DNA from: Solobacterium sp.
GTDB lineage: Bacteria; Bacillota_I; Bacilli_A; Erysipelotrichales; Erysipelotrichaceae
Reading direction: 5' to 3'
DNA length: 64,000 bases
NCBI GenBank assembly: GCA_017512725.1
Contig: JAFWEW010000043.1
Location: forward strand, 1-64,000
The notes below the pieces were generated by a model. The model was not told the origin of the DNA. It saw nothing but the letters and a program-made list of their open reading frames with translations, and searched no databases. Of this stretch, positions 36,922 to 45,873 are shown piece by piece; position 1 is the stretch's first letter; every line of letters starts with the position of its first letter. The translations under genes were made by a program, and so were the position numbers.

Positions 36922-36934
36922 AAAAAATATTTTA
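36922..36934 (-). promoter_or_regulatory. Promoter of the glucosaminidase gene, probably leaderless
   Basis: TAAAAT (36934-36929) lies seven bases before the ATG at 36921, inside a very AT-rich 28-bp gap after the C39-like gene. There is no Shine-Dalgarno. Confidence 0.5.
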
Positions 36935-36949
36935 CAATAATTACTTATA

Positions 36950-37819
36950 TTAAGAAATGTAAATCAGAATCACCGTAAACCCATTTACATTCTGTTCGAT
37001 AAAAGCATCCGGGGAACAGATGTCATTGCGTTTTCCGTATACTGCATTATAGAAGCAGCATCTTCCGTCATCCATCTTTTTCCAACATGCATAATGTGCT
37101 GCAAAGAGCTTCGTGGAATACAGCAGAATTCCGCTTTTGGAAGTACGCATGCGCTCCAGCGCAGCTTTTTTTCCAAAGGTGATGCGCACCGGAATTCCTC
37201 CCCGTTTCAGAAACAGAAACAGATTCAGGAAGTTTTCACCGCGAAGTTCCCCAAACCCAAACCGGCTCAGTCCCCCGACAGTTTCCTGCATGGTCTTTTC
37301 CTGTCCGTTCAGTTTGAAGAAATTATAGGCAGCGATCCATCCGCATCCGGCTTCCCGGGTCGACCGGACGCCGTAACGGATCTCCTGCATCGCCCCCTGA
37401 TCGATGATATATCCCTCGCTGTCAAAACAGCGGTCTTTGATCCGGTAGCGCCAGGGTTCCACCATCCGTTTATAGACCGTGCCCTTTGGATAGAACAGGG
37501 TTGCGTTAAAGACCCGCTTCATCGTTTCATTCCGTGCAAAGGAAACAATCTCCGAAGGCTTCCAGGTACATTCCGCATAATAGACCAGAGAATCCACGCC
37601 TCTGCGCATCGCTTCCTCCGCGATGTCCGGTTCAAAGAACAGATCCATCATTACCCGGCCATATTCATCCGGGTAGAATGCGGCTGTTCCGATCTTGGCT
37701 TCCCAGTCCTTCACATCGATTGTCACTGCCGGTTCGTTCTGGGTAAAAACGAAAAGCTTCGCAGGAACGGATTCCCCGCAAAGCATCGGCTTTGATTCAG
37801 ATGTACAAAGACGAATCAT
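36950..37819 (-). CDS. Protein with a C39-like (papain-fold) cysteine peptidase domain
   Basis: This 289-aa protein has no signal peptide. The first ~150 residues are not recognised. The second half reads like peptidase C39-type domains of Clostridia: STREAGCGWIAAYNFFK (candidate catalytic Cys), then AAHYACWKK (His) and CCFYNAVYG (Asn/Asp position). No ABC exporter or peptide precursor is nearby, so a bacteriocin-processing role is unsupported. It overlaps the Nudix gene by one base and shares its operon. Confidence 0.6.
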   Translation of the reverse strand: MIRLCTSESKPMLCGESVPAKLFVFTQNEPAVTIDVKDWEAKIGTAAFYPDEYGRVMMDLFFEPDIAEEAMRRGVDSLVYYAECTWKPSEIVSFARNETMKRVFNATLFYPKGTVYKRMVEPWRYRIKDRCFDSEGYIIDQGAMQEIRYGVRSTREAGCGWIAAYNFFKLNGQEKTMQETVGGLSRFGFGELRGENFLNLFLFLKRGGIPVRITFGKKAALERMRTSKSGILLYSTKLFAAHYACWKKMDDGRCCFYNAVYGKRNDICSPDAFIEQNVNGFTVILIYIS

Positions 37820-38238
37820 CAGAAATCTCCGTCATCCATTTCTTTCATGAATTTGACGGCTCTTCGGAAGAGCTGCTGATCATTCTCGTACGTCAGCAGT
37901 GCAGAAGCTTCTACGATAGTGGCCCAGAGAATTTCAGCAATTTCTTCCTTCTGACGCTTTAACGTATTGTTTACCGGAGAAGCCAGGAACCAGACAACAT
38001 CTTTTTCCACGCCTTCTCTTGGGCTGTAGTGGGTTTCATCCCGGAAACCGCCGATAAAGCGGATCTCAGCCCCGGTCTCTTCAAGCACTTCACGGGCAGC
38101 CGTTTCCTGTTCGCTTTCGCCCTTTTCAACATGGCCTTTCGGGAAGCACCAGTGCCCCTCATTCTGCCGTACGATCAGTACTTCAAGTTCCTTCTGTTTG
38201 CGGAAGATGACCGCTCCGCATGATTTTTCCTTTTCCAT
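37819..38238 (-). CDS. Nudix hydrolase
   Basis: The 139-aa protein has a complete Nudix box, GHVEKGESEQETAAREVLEE followed by TGAEI, with the metal-binding REVLEE. It should hydrolyse a nucleoside diphosphate linked to some group X. The N-terminal EKEKSCGAVIFRKQ resembles the diadenosine-polyphosphate hydrolase group. The stop overlaps the C39-like gene start. Confidence 0.92.
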   Translation of the reverse strand: MEKEKSCGAVIFRKQKELEVLIVRQNEGHWCFPKGHVEKGESEQETAAREVLEETGAEIRFIGGFRDETHYSPREGVEKDVVWFLASPVNNTLKRQKEEIAEILWATIVEASALLTYENDQQLFRRAVKFMKEMDDGDF

Positions 38239-38242
38239 AGGA

Positions 38243-38716
38243 TCAGCCCTTTCTTTCTGTCTGAATATCCCGCATGACCTTTTTCAGGAATACCGGTTCA
38301 ATAAAGTAGATACAGAAATATGCCACGACCAGGGAAAGCAGCAGCGACGGCAGGAACATTCCCAGGAAACTTATCGAAGCGCCGTGGGCAGAAGCCTGCC
38401 GGTAAGCCAGATAGACCATGGCCAGTGTAATCAGCGGTGTATAGATGAGATCCGAAACAAGCGCCGTCAGCAGTTTTGCCGGTACCGACTGCGGATCCAG
38501 CTGCAGTTTTTCCGTAAGATCCCGGCTGATCTTTCCCATCGGTACTGCAAAGCCGATGATCAGTGCGATAACCGTACTGCATGCAAAGCTGAGCAGCCAT
38601 CCGGGAAACGTAAAGTGTCCTGAACTCAGCGTTCCTACCAAAGAAAGAATGAAGCTGAGTGTCACACCCATATACAGGCTCATTTTCTGACCTGCTTTGC
38701 GCATTTCGTTCTCCAT
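38243..38716 (-). CDS. Four-helix membrane protein, DUF2798-like
   Basis: The 157-aa protein has four predicted membrane helices in two similar halves, each starting with a G-x-x-L/M-S-x-x pattern (GVTLSFILSLVGTL; LISDLIYTPLITLAMVYL-like). This arrangement matches DUF2798 proteins of unknown function. It has a GGAGG ribosome binding site and is the first gene before the Nudix gene, five bases apart. Confidence 0.7.
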   Translation of the reverse strand: MENEMRKAGQKMSLYMGVTLSFILSLVGTLSSGHFTFPGWLLSFACSTVIALIIGFAVPMGKISRDLTEKLQLDPQSVPAKLLTALVSDLIYTPLITLAMVYLAYRQASAHGASISFLGMFLPSLLLSLVVAYFCIYFIEPVFLKKVMRDIQTERKG

Positions 38717-38766
38717 CCGATAACCTCCAATACAACATAATCAGTATACCTGTTTTGTGTCCCGGC

Positions 38767-38795
38767 AAAAAGAAAAAACCGGCCGAAGCCGGTTT
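38767..38795 (-). terminator. Terminator of metNIQ
   Basis: AAACCGGC and GCCGGTTT enclose CGAA, a stable tetraloop, and are followed by TTTTTTCTTTTT on the minus strand. Confidence 0.9.
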
Positions 38796-38806
38796 CATGC
38801 ATGAAA

Positions 38807-39664
38807 TTATTTCGTTGCCGGAATAACGGAACCATCGCTCCAGTTGGTTTCGATGAACTTGCGGATATCATCCGACTGCAGTACTTCGACAAGCGCTTTG
38901 ATCTTTGCGTCGCTCTCGTGACCTTCCTGGCAGGCGACGATGTTTACATACGGGTTGTCCTGATCCGCCTGTTCCAGAAGCAGCGCATCCTGGCTCGGCT
39001 TGAGGCCGGCAGCAATTGCATAGTTTCCGTTGATTGCGACAAGATCAGCCGCCGCATCATCAAGCGAGTTTGTGAGCAGTTCCGGCTTGACTTCGAAGAA
39101 GGTGAAGCCATGCGGGTTATCCGTGATATCTTCGATTGTCGCAGACAGAGAATCGACGTCATCCTTGAGTGTCAGAAGGCCTGCCTTGGCAAGAATCGTA
39201 AGAATACGGCCATGGTCTGCGACAGAGTTGGAGATAATGATCTGTGCGCCGTCCGGCAGTTCGTCAATGCTGGAGTATTTCTTGGAATAGAAACCGAATG
39301 GTTCGATGTGAATGCCTCCGACATTGGAGATCTTATATCCGTTTTCTGCCTTCTCGTTGTCAAAGAACGGTACATGCTGGAAATAGTTGGCATCTGCATC
39401 CCCGTCGGATACGGCACGATTCGGTGTGTAGTAATCCTCGGTCGGGATGATCTCCAGATCAATGTTGTACTTCTCGAGCAGGATCGGCTTTACTTCATTG
39501 AGAATGATTTCATGCGGGTTCGCAGTTGCGATGACCGTCAGTTTTTCCGGTTCGCTGCTGCCCGAAGAAGCAGGTGTTCCCTCTGAGGTTGCGGTGCCGC
39601 AGGCAGCCAGAGTCAGAGCGAGAAGCGATGCGGCGAATGCCTTGAATACGTTGTTCTTTTTCAT
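38807..39664 (-). CDS. metQ: Methionine ABC transporter substrate-binding lipoprotein MetQ
   Basis: The 285-aa NlpA-family lipoprotein has a signal peptide with lipobox LTLAAC (lipidated Cys near 22), then the binding domain (TVIATANPHEIILNEVKPIL). It should capture methionine outside the membrane and pass it to MetI. It is the last gene of metN-metI-metQ and ends at a strong terminator. Confidence 0.95.
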   Translation of the reverse strand: MKKNNVFKAFAASLLALTLAACGTATSEGTPASSGSSEPEKLTVIATANPHEIILNEVKPILLEKYNIDLEIIPTEDYYTPNRAVSDGDADANYFQHVPFFDNEKAENGYKISNVGGIHIEPFGFYSKKYSSIDELPDGAQIIISNSVADHGRILTILAKAGLLTLKDDVDSLSATIEDITDNPHGFTFFEVKPELLTNSLDDAAADLVAINGNYAIAAGLKPSQDALLLEQADQDNPYVNIVACQEGHESDAKIKALVEVLQSDDIRKFIETNWSDGSVIPATK

Positions 39665-39683
39665 GTTTTTTCCCCTTTTCTAT

Positions 39684-40340
39684 TTAACGTTTATCAACTT
39701 TTTTAACGAGTGCGTCACCCGCCCACTGAATTGCAAATACGATCAGGACGATGATGACGGTTGATGTATACAGAACAGCTTCGTTCCGTCTTGCAAAACC
39801 ATACATGTATGCAAGATTTCCGAGCCCTCCGGCACCGATTGCGCCAGCCATTGCGGTGTAGCCGACCAGTGAAATACCGGTTACGGCAATGCCGGAGATA
39901 ATTGCCGGAAGTGCTTCCGGCAGCAATACCTTGAAAATAATCTGGCGGTTGGAAGCCCCCATGGCCTTGGAAGCCTCGATCGTTCCCTTGTCCACTTCCT
40001 GAAATGCGATCACGCACATTCGTGCATAGAACGGTGTCGCCGAGACGATCAGCGGCGGAAGTGCCGCCTTGGCGCCAAGCATGGTTCCTACAAGCGCTCT
40101 GGTCAGCGGAATCAGCAGGATCAGCAGGATCAGGAACGGGATCGCCCGGAGCACGTTGACAATAATATCGACGATGCGGTTGATGATCCGGTTCTCGAAG
40201 AGCCCCTTGCTCTGGGTGCAGTAAAGTAGAATGCCAATCAATAGGCCGAAGATGCTTGCGAAGAACAGCGACATGAAGGTCATGAATACCGTTTCCCAGA
40301 TTGCTGTCAGCAACTGGTCAAAATTCAGAGTTGTTCCCAT
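39684..40340 (-). CDS. metI: Methionine ABC transporter permease MetI
   Basis: The 218-aa permease has five to six membrane helices and the EAA loop that contacts the ATPase (EASKAMGASNRQIIFKVLLPEA). It starts two bases after metN with GGAGG inside the metN end. Confidence 0.95.
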   Translation of the reverse strand: MGTTLNFDQLLTAIWETVFMTFMSLFFASIFGLLIGILLYCTQSKGLFENRIINRIVDIIVNVLRAIPFLILLILLIPLTRALVGTMLGAKAALPPLIVSATPFYARMCVIAFQEVDKGTIEASKAMGASNRQIIFKVLLPEALPAIISGIAVTGISLVGYTAMAGAIGAGGLGNLAYMYGFARRNEAVLYTSTVIIVLIVFAIQWAGDALVKKVDKR

Positions 40341-40342
40341 TC

Positions 40343-41362
40343 TTACAGCACCTCCACGATGACATTGTCATCTACCAGCGACTGTACGAATACGTTGTAT
40401 TCTTCATCGCTGCCATGGTACAGATGCAGATACGTCACCCCATAGGCACCATTGACGGAGTCCGTAATATTGGACTCAATGATGCTTACCGGGAAGCTGA
40501 CCTTGCGGATTGCCGAGGCAATGACCGCATCATCGGCGTTGTTTCCGGTAAAGGTCAGACGCAGCAGCTGTCCGTCCGGATAACGGAGCTTGAGCCGTTC
40601 TGCCAGTTCCTCGATCGTCGCATGATCATCGACGTTCTGCACAAAGCGTTTGGTCACTTCGTGGCGGGGATGTTCAAACAGCTGTTTGACTGTTCCCTCT
40701 TCCACAATCACGCCATCGCTCATTACAGCCATCCGTGAACAGATCCGCTGTACCACTTCCATCTGATGGGTAATCATGACAATCGTGATTCCAAGATCCT
40801 GATTGATCTGCTTGAGCAGATCGAGGATCTGTTCCGTCGTATCCGGATCCAGCGCGGAAGTCGCTTCGTCGCTGAGCAGGATCTTCGGGTTGTTGGCAAG
40901 TGCTCTGGCAATGCCGACACGCTGTTTCTGCCCGCCGGAGAGTTCGCTCGGATAGGAATTCTCCCTTCCGTCCAGTCCGACCATATGAATCAGCTGTGTG
41001 CTTCGCCGACTGCGCTCCTCCTTCGGTACTCCCGCAAACTCGAGCGGAAGCTCAATGTTCTGCCGTACGGTCCGTGACCACAGCAGATTGAAATGCTGGA
41101 ATATCATGCCGATCGACTGCCGTTCACTGTTGAGCTCTTTTTTGTTCAAGTCCTGCATTACGCGGCCGTCGATGATCACATCGCCGGCACTCTGTCGCTC
41201 AAGCTGATTGATCATCCGCACCAGTGTACTTTTGCCGGCACCGGAATATCCGATGATTCCGAAGATCTCACCGTCATGAATCGTCAGTGTAACGCCGTTG
41301 ACCGCATGGATCTGTTCCTCTTTGGAACCGAAAACCTTTTTCAGATCTTTCAGTTCAATCAT
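40343..41362 (-). CDS. metN: Methionine ABC transporter ATP-binding protein MetN
   Basis: The 339-aa ATPase has Walker A GYSGAGKST, signature LSGGQKQRVGIARAL and Walker B ILLSDEATSALD, followed by the C-terminal NIL domain that senses methionine and inhibits transport. I chose the ATG at 41362 (MIELKDLKKVFG), right after GGGGGAAG. The preceding leader is a tRNA-Met T-box, so the operon is switched on when Met-tRNA is uncharged. Confidence 0.97.
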   Translation of the reverse strand: MIELKDLKKVFGSKEEQIHAVNGVTLTIHDGEIFGIIGYSGAGKSTLVRMINQLERQSAGDVIIDGRVMQDLNKKELNSERQSIGMIFQHFNLLWSRTVRQNIELPLEFAGVPKEERSRRSTQLIHMVGLDGRENSYPSELSGGQKQRVGIARALANNPKILLSDEATSALDPDTTEQILDLLKQINQDLGITIVMITHQMEVVQRICSRMAVMSDGVIVEEGTVKQLFEHPRHEVTKRFVQNVDDHATIEELAERLKLRYPDGQLLRLTFTGNNADDAVIASAIRKVSFPVSIIESNITDSVNGAYGVTYLHLYHGSDEEYNVFVQSLVDDNVIVEVL

Positions 41363-41642
41363 GGCTCTTCCCCCTTTCCATAAAAAGAAAATCCCGTCAT
41401 AACATGCATGGACGGGATTATAATCTCGTGTTACCACCTTGCTTCACAATGCCATCACTGACACTGCCTCACGGAGTACTATCATACTCGCTTCCGTTAA
41501 CGGGGAATTCCGTCAGGTACTACATTTCGCACCTGCAGCTCCAAGACCATGTTCATCCGATTTCCACCGGTTCCTTTTCAGCTTCCGGAACTCTCTTGTG
41601 CGGCTTACTGGCGGACTACTCTTCTTTTCTTCGCCTTTTATG
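41363..41642 (-). promoter_or_regulatory. T-box riboswitch leader (tRNA-Met specific) of metNIQ
   Basis: On the minus strand the leader carries an AGAGA stem I loop motif, GGTGGAAATCGG, and the T-box AAGGTGGTAACACGAG (41440-41425). The terminator stem is AATCCCGTC/GACGGGATT (41419-41390) followed by TTTTCTTTTT. The candidate specifier is ATG at 41550-41548, inside GAACATGGTC, which fits methionine and the genes controlled. No S-box features are present. The exact stem I structure was not folded by program. Confidence 0.88.
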
Positions 41643-41648
41643 TGTTTT

Positions 41649-41676
41649 AGTGTACATCAGAAAATCAAACTGTCAA
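41649..41676 (-). promoter_or_regulatory. Promoter of metNIQ
   Basis: Consensus TTGACA (41676-41671), 16 bp, and TACACT (41654-41649) on the minus strand. Confidence 0.75.
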
Positions 41677-41730
41677 CGATAAGATTTCAATCCGTCAAAA
41701 ACGAAATATCCATAACTGGCAGCGGAAACC

Positions 41731-41760
41731 TTATGCGAATACCAGTGGGAAAGCTATAAT
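41731..41760 (+). promoter_or_regulatory. Promoter of the TIR-LRR gene
   Basis: TATAAT (41755-41760) with a weak TTATGC 18 bp upstream. The expected leader of about 75 nt contains the palindrome CCTGCATGCAGG, which may form a hairpin or be an operator. Confidence 0.5.
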
Positions 41761-41840
41761 GAACATAGCAGAGAGAATGCCGGACAGCGCCTGCATGCAG
41801 GTGCTGAGAAACAGAACAGGCATATATGAGGGAATTACGC

Positions 41841-42914
41841 ATGAGTGAAAAAGAAAATCTGGAACAGCTTTGCCCTTGTGACATGGACCAGCCGTTCCTG
41901 TTCATCAGCTACAGCAGTCTGGATGGCGACCGGGTCACGGAAGATGCACTGGAACTTCAGAAACGAGGTTTTAACGTCTGGATCGACAACAAGAATCTTG
42001 ACAAGACCAAGTCTTCCTGGAAGCTGGATGCGCTGGAAGCGATACGGGATTACAACTGTGCCATGCTTATCTTTTATGTCAGTTCCAACTCCCTCACCAG
42101 CAAGTTCTGCTTTGATGAAGTCATGGAAACCATGAGTGAAGAAACCTGTGAGATCCATCTCGGGCCGGTACCGATGATCTGCATTGATGCCGAAGATATC
42201 GGCAATATCAACGAAGCGGTGCGCAGGATCGGGGAAAACATCCGAACCAGCGATCGGGATAAAACCAGAAAGGCAGAACAGACCCGGGTCCTTTCACAGT
42301 TTGAAAAGAAGCTGTTCCACAGCAATAATGAACGCGTCCGCATCCATCCAAAGGATGAGGCAAACCGGAAGAGCGATTACTATACTGACATTATCTCTTC
42401 CCTTCCAGATCAGACCCGTTGCTTTGCATATTCCAGGCCGGCCATGACCAGTCCAGAGACGCAGCCGCCGGCAATGCCGCCAAAGGCTGCTCCTTCTGCA
42501 GTCAAGGAAGCCGTGCTTCAAGACTCTCCCGAAGACGCGAAGAAGCGGGTAAACGGAGATCTTGTCCGCATTGGTGATTTTGATGTGGAGCACGGGTTCC
42601 TCAAAACCTATTACGGTACAGAGAAGAATATCAAGATCCCGGATGAGGCGAAGATCATCGGCTCTCAGTCCTTCGGAGAAAGTCAGAAATTCCTGGAATC
42701 CGTCGATCTGAATCAGGCCGGATCGATTCTTGGTTCAGCATTCTTCAACTGTCCGAATCTTCATACGGTCATCGTTCCTGCCACTGTGACCATGATCAAA
42801 GCGGATGCCTTCCGGTTCTGTCCGAATCTCGTCCTGCATGTCCGGAAGCGTCAGCTTCCGGAAGGTTTTGAAACGACCTTCCAGGGAAAGGACATCGTTT
42901 ATATCGACGAGTAA
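41841..42914 (+). CDS. TIR-domain protein with C-terminal BspA-like leucine-rich repeats
   Basis: The 357-aa protein has no signal peptide. Residues 17-165 form a TIR domain: FLFISYSSLDGDRV, FNVWIDNKNL, then SSNSLTSKFCFDEV, where Glu93 matches the catalytic glutamate of NAD-cleaving TIRs. A Pro/Ala-rich linker follows (about 205-230). Residues about 240-350 contain LRR_5-type repeats (NIKIPDEAKIIGSQSF, HTVIVPATVTMIKADAF). I chose the ATG at 41841, preceded by GAGGGA; another is five codons upstream. It has its own promoter and terminator and no obvious partner, so it may be a defence or signalling NADase. The role is inference. Confidence 0.85.
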   Translation: MSEKENLEQLCPCDMDQPFLFISYSSLDGDRVTEDALELQKRGFNVWIDNKNLDKTKSSWKLDALEAIRDYNCAMLIFYVSSNSLTSKFCFDEVMETMSEETCEIHLGPVPMICIDAEDIGNINEAVRRIGENIRTSDRDKTRKAEQTRVLSQFEKKLFHSNNERVRIHPKDEANRKSDYYTDIISSLPDQTRCFAYSRPAMTSPETQPPAMPPKAAPSAVKEAVLQDSPEDAKKRVNGDLVRIGDFDVEHGFLKTYYGTEKNIKIPDEAKIIGSQSFGESQKFLESVDLNQAGSILGSAFFNCPNLHTVIVPATVTMIKADAFRFCPNLVLHVRKRQLPEGFETTFQGKDIVYIDE

Positions 42915-42952
42915 GCGGATTTCCCGACGAAACGATACTGTCTGTAAGGAAT

Positions 42953-42980
42953 GGACTGCCGTCCCCGGCAGTCCGTTTTT
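42953..42980 (+). terminator. Terminator of the TIR-LRR gene
   Basis: GGACTGCC and GGCAGTCC around a 6-nt loop, followed by GTTTTT. Confidence 0.9.
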
Positions 42981-42989
42981 CGTTCAGAA

Positions 42990-43020
42990 CAAAAAAAGCA
43001 GACATTCAAGCCTGCTTTGT
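42990..43020 (-). terminator. Terminator of ftsA-ftsZ
   Basis: AAAGCAGGC and GTCTGCTTT pair on the minus strand (one G-U pair), followed by a T-run. Confidence 0.75.
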
Positions 43021-43039
43021 ATCATTTCTGTTTTCTCAA

Positions 43040-44131
43040 TCAGCTGCGGTGGAAGAATGCAGGAATTCCGTCATCATCATCTTCCTGAGGACCGAAAGAT
43101 CCAAATCCGAATCCGTCATCCTGTGCCATCGAGATACCGGTTCCCATCGGGCTGGCTGCGATAGCCGGTCCGTCACTCGGGATCAGATCCGGTTTCGGAA
43201 GATCGAAGCCGGTCGCAATGACGGTAACGATGATTGCTTCACCGATCTTGTCGTTGATCGCAACACCGAAGATGATGTCAATATCGGAACCTGCCGCATC
43301 ACGGATGTAGTCGACTGCTTCCTGAGCATCGTATGCGCTCATGGAAGAACCGCCGGTAACATTGACGATTGCGGACTTCGCACCGGTAATCTGTGCTTCG
43401 AGCAGCGGAGACTGAATTGCCTTTTCCGCAGCTTCCTGTGCCTTATTGTCACCCTGTGCCATACCGATACCGATCAGTGCACTTCCCTGTCCTTCCATAA
43501 CGGACTTGATATCCGCGAAGTCGAGGTTGATGATCGCCGGTACTGCAATCAGGTCTGTGATGGTCTGTACACCCTGACGGAGAATGTTATCTGCTTCTTT
43601 AAATGCATCTTCAAACGGAATGTGACCGATGACCTCAAGAACCTTGTTGTTGGAGATGATGATCAGGGAGTCAACATATTCCTTCAGCTGTTCCAGACCC
43701 TGCTCGGCCTGAATCATGCGCTTTCTGCCTTCAAAGTTGAACGGCTTTGTGACAATACCTACGGTCAGGCATCCGAGTTCTTTCGCAATCTTCGCAAACA
43801 GCGGAGAAGCACCGGTACCGGTTCCGCCGCCAAGACCTGCGGTGAGGAATACCATATCGGTTCCTTCCATTGCCTTGCGGATATCATCTTCACTTTCAAC
43901 TGCAGCTCTGCGGCCGTTGTCCGGATTACCGCCGGCACCAAGTCCTGCCTTGCCGAGCTGGATCTTGTTCTGTACCGGAGATACATCAAGCGCCTGGAGG
44001 TCTGTATTCGCAATATAGAACTCTACACCCTGAACACCTTCCTGAACCATTCGATTGACTGCGTTTCCGCCGGCACCGCCGATTCCGAATACTTTTATTC
44101 TCGCAACCTGGTTATACATTAAATCTGCCAT
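43040..44131 (-). CDS. ftsZ: Cell division protein FtsZ
   Basis: The 363-aa tubulin-like GTPase has [13 protein letters not shown] at the N-terminus, the tubulin signature [10 protein letters not shown], and the C-terminal peptide [11 protein letters not shown] that binds FtsA and EzrA. It starts 15 bp after ftsA. The C-terminal linker is short and acidic (QEDDDDG). Confidence 0.98.
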   Translation of the reverse strand: MADLMYNQVARIKVFGIGGAGGNAVNRMVQEGVQGVEFYIANTDLQALDVSPVQNKIQLGKAGLGAGGNPDNGRRAAVESEDDIRKAMEGTDMVFLTAGLGGGTGTGASPLFAKIAKELGCLTVGIVTKPFNFEGRKRMIQAEQGLEQLKEYVDSLIIISNNKVLEVIGHIPFEDAFKEADNILRQGVQTITDLIAVPAIINLDFADIKSVMEGQGSALIGIGMAQGDNKAQEAAEKAIQSPLLEAQITGAKSAIVNVTGGSSMSAYDAQEAVDYIRDAAGSDIDIIFGVAINDKIGEAIIVTVIATGFDLPKPDLIPSDGPAIAASPMGTGISMAQDDGFGFGSFGPQEDDDDGIPAFFHRS

Positions 44132-44146
44132 ATATAGACCCTCTTC

Positions 44147-45412
44147 CTACTTCTTCGCTTCGAAGAACATGCCTTTCAGTTTCCTGGAAATCGTTTCTTC
44201 TCCCGTATTGCCGAGTTCTTTCTTTTCCCGATAGGATACGGATTTGATAAACGCATCCATGTCGAGGCTGTTGTCGGTATATCCGGTTATCGGCTGTCTG
44301 TCCTTGTAAGCGTAGAAAAGCCCGAGGCACGCTGATAACCCTGCGTTACGACCGCCGAGTGTTTCAGGAATATAATTCTTGACCTCGCACTTGAGCGCGT
44401 CCTGCAGTAACGATGAAAAACCCTGCATTTCGCCGCCCTCGCCTGTAATAATAACAGCAGTCTTTCCAGCTTGCAAGATTGGCCGGCATAATTTTTCTAT
44501 GGAGGCAACCCAGCCTTCCGCTTTCGGACGGATGCATTCACAGAGTTCTTTTTCCGTGATTTTGCGGGCATCGGAACCTTCCTGCCAGATATAGACCGGG
44601 TTGTTGCTGTAGTGCTCCTTGGTCAGCTGGGCACTGTATTTCACCAGTTCACAGGAATCTACGGTATTCAGTCCGTAGGTTTCCACAACCGCACCGGCAA
44701 TCGTGCCAAGTCCTTCATCCAGGATCATCGCCGAATTGATCCGGCCGTGGGTAATCAGGCCAAGCGTCGTATTCTCACGCTCCATCTTGAGTACGATCAC
44801 ATTCTGATCGACTGCCTGTTCAAACAGTGCCGCTTCCTTGGCGACCGCATAGATATCAAGATAGAGGTCCATAACATGCAGACCGGTCTGTTCCACACAG
44901 TTGACCAGATCGAAGCTGAAGCGGCGGTCCGCACAGAGCAGATCGATATCGATCGTCAGCTCGGTTGCTTTTTCGCCGATCGGAATACGCCGGCTCGAGA
45001 TTCCGTTTACCGTATATTTCACACAGACCGTCTGGATCAGTGCGTAGTTCTTTCCGATATTGACCTGTTCCGCCTTGCGGATCGCAGCACGGATATCCTC
45101 AATGGAAACCAGGCCGTCATAGCCCTGTACCATGACCGAAGACTTCAGCGAATACCGTTTCATATTCGCACTCGGCATTCCGAGAATGACGCGTTCGATC
45201 TTGGCGCTGATCATCCGTTCTGCGTCGATGCACGCTTTATTGATTGCGTTGGTTACCGCTTCCGGATCTTCCACGCCATGGGCGCTGATACCCGAACACG
45301 GGATACGCTCTACCTTTATAATATTGAAACGGGTGTTGAAGAACTCCCCGATAATCATGCGGACTTCATGATCAGATATTTCCAGTGCTGCATAAATCTG
45401 CTTATCGTTCAT
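44147..45412 (-). CDS. ftsA: Cell division protein FtsA
   Basis: FtsA is an actin-like protein that links FtsZ to the membrane. The 421-aa sequence has the ATPase fold (ALEISDHEVRMIIG at the start and ITGEGGEMQGFSSLLQ), the 1C domain in place of an actin subdomain, and a C-terminal amphipathic helix (ISRKLKGMFFEAKK). AAGGAG precedes the ATG. Its N-terminus is somewhat divergent (LEISD rather than LDIGS), but synteny with ftsZ makes the call secure. Confidence 0.93.
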   Translation of the reverse strand: MNDKQIYAALEISDHEVRMIIGEFFNTRFNIIKVERIPCSGISAHGVEDPEAVTNAINKACIDAERMISAKIERVILGMPSANMKRYSLKSSVMVQGYDGLVSIEDIRAAIRKAEQVNIGKNYALIQTVCVKYTVNGISSRRIPIGEKATELTIDIDLLCADRRFSFDLVNCVEQTGLHVMDLYLDIYAVAKEAALFEQAVDQNVIVLKMERENTTLGLITHGRINSAMILDEGLGTIAGAVVETYGLNTVDSCELVKYSAQLTKEHYSNNPVYIWQEGSDARKITEKELCECIRPKAEGWVASIEKLCRPILQAGKTAVIITGEGGEMQGFSSLLQDALKCEVKNYIPETLGGRNAGLSACLGLFYAYKDRQPITGYTDNSLDMDAFIKSVSYREKKELGNTGEETISRKLKGMFFEAKK

Positions 45413-45439
45413 GACAAAAACTCCTTGTGTAACGGCAAT

Positions 45440-45448
45440 ATTCTACCA
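45440..45448 (-). promoter_or_regulatory. Extended -10 promoter of ftsA-ftsZ
   Basis: TGGTAGAAT on the minus strand, about 28 bp before the ftsA ATG. No clear -35. Confidence 0.45.
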
Positions 45449-45546
45449 CAACAACAGCGGCTCATCGCCAAAAAACAGGAATCTCCGTTTTTCGGTAAAA
45501 TGGTACCGTTCCATTCTTCCGTACCGCGCTGAAACAAAAGAATATA

Positions 45547-45575
45547 TTGCATTTGAAAATCAATCATGGTATTCT
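45547..45575 (+). promoter_or_regulatory. Promoter of rpmB
   Basis: TTGCAT (45547-45552), 17 bp, and TATTCT (45570-45575) with the extended TGG. Confidence 0.7.
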
Positions 45576-45607
45576 AGTCAAGCATTGTCAGAAATGGAGG
45601 TGTGGTC

Positions 45608-45826
45608 ATGTCCAGAGTTTGTGAGATTTCCGGAAAGAAACCGATGTCAGGAAACAGACGTTCTCATTCCCTGCGCGCTACTCGCCGCAAGTGGAATGTC
45701 AACCTGCAGAAAGTTCATATTATGGTTGACGGCAAGCCTCAGACTGTTAAAGTCTCGGCGCGTGCTCTGAAGACGCTCAAAGGCGGCGCAAAAGCAAAGA
45801 AGACTGCAGCCCCTGTCGAAGGATAA
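45608..45826 (+). CDS. rpmB: 50S ribosomal protein L28
   Basis: The 72-aa protein starts [16 protein letters not shown] and continues with [19 protein letters not shown]. It has only one cysteine and is thus the zinc-free paralogue type. GGAGGTG precedes the ATG. As in Bacillus it lies convergent with thiN. Confidence 0.98.
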   Translation: MSRVCEISGKKPMSGNRRSHSLRATRRKWNVNLQKVHIMVDGKPQTVKVSARALKTLKGGAKAKKTAAPVEG

Positions 45827-45835
45827 GGAAACTTA

Positions 45836-45867
45836 AAAAGGATTTCGTTGCTGGAATCCTTTTTTTG
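45836..45867. terminator. Bidirectional terminator between rpmB and thiN
   Basis: AAAGGATT pairs with AATCCTTT across a 10-nt loop, with seven Ts on the plus side and TTTTT on the minus side. It ends both rpmB and the rlmN-to-thiN operon. Confidence 0.85.
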
Positions 45868-45873
45868 TCGTTA

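Noticed and set aside
41363-41642. SAM (S-box) riboswitch in front of metN
   Set aside because: The sequence fits a T-box (GGTGGTAACACGAG, specifier ATG, terminator) and lacks S-box core motifs.
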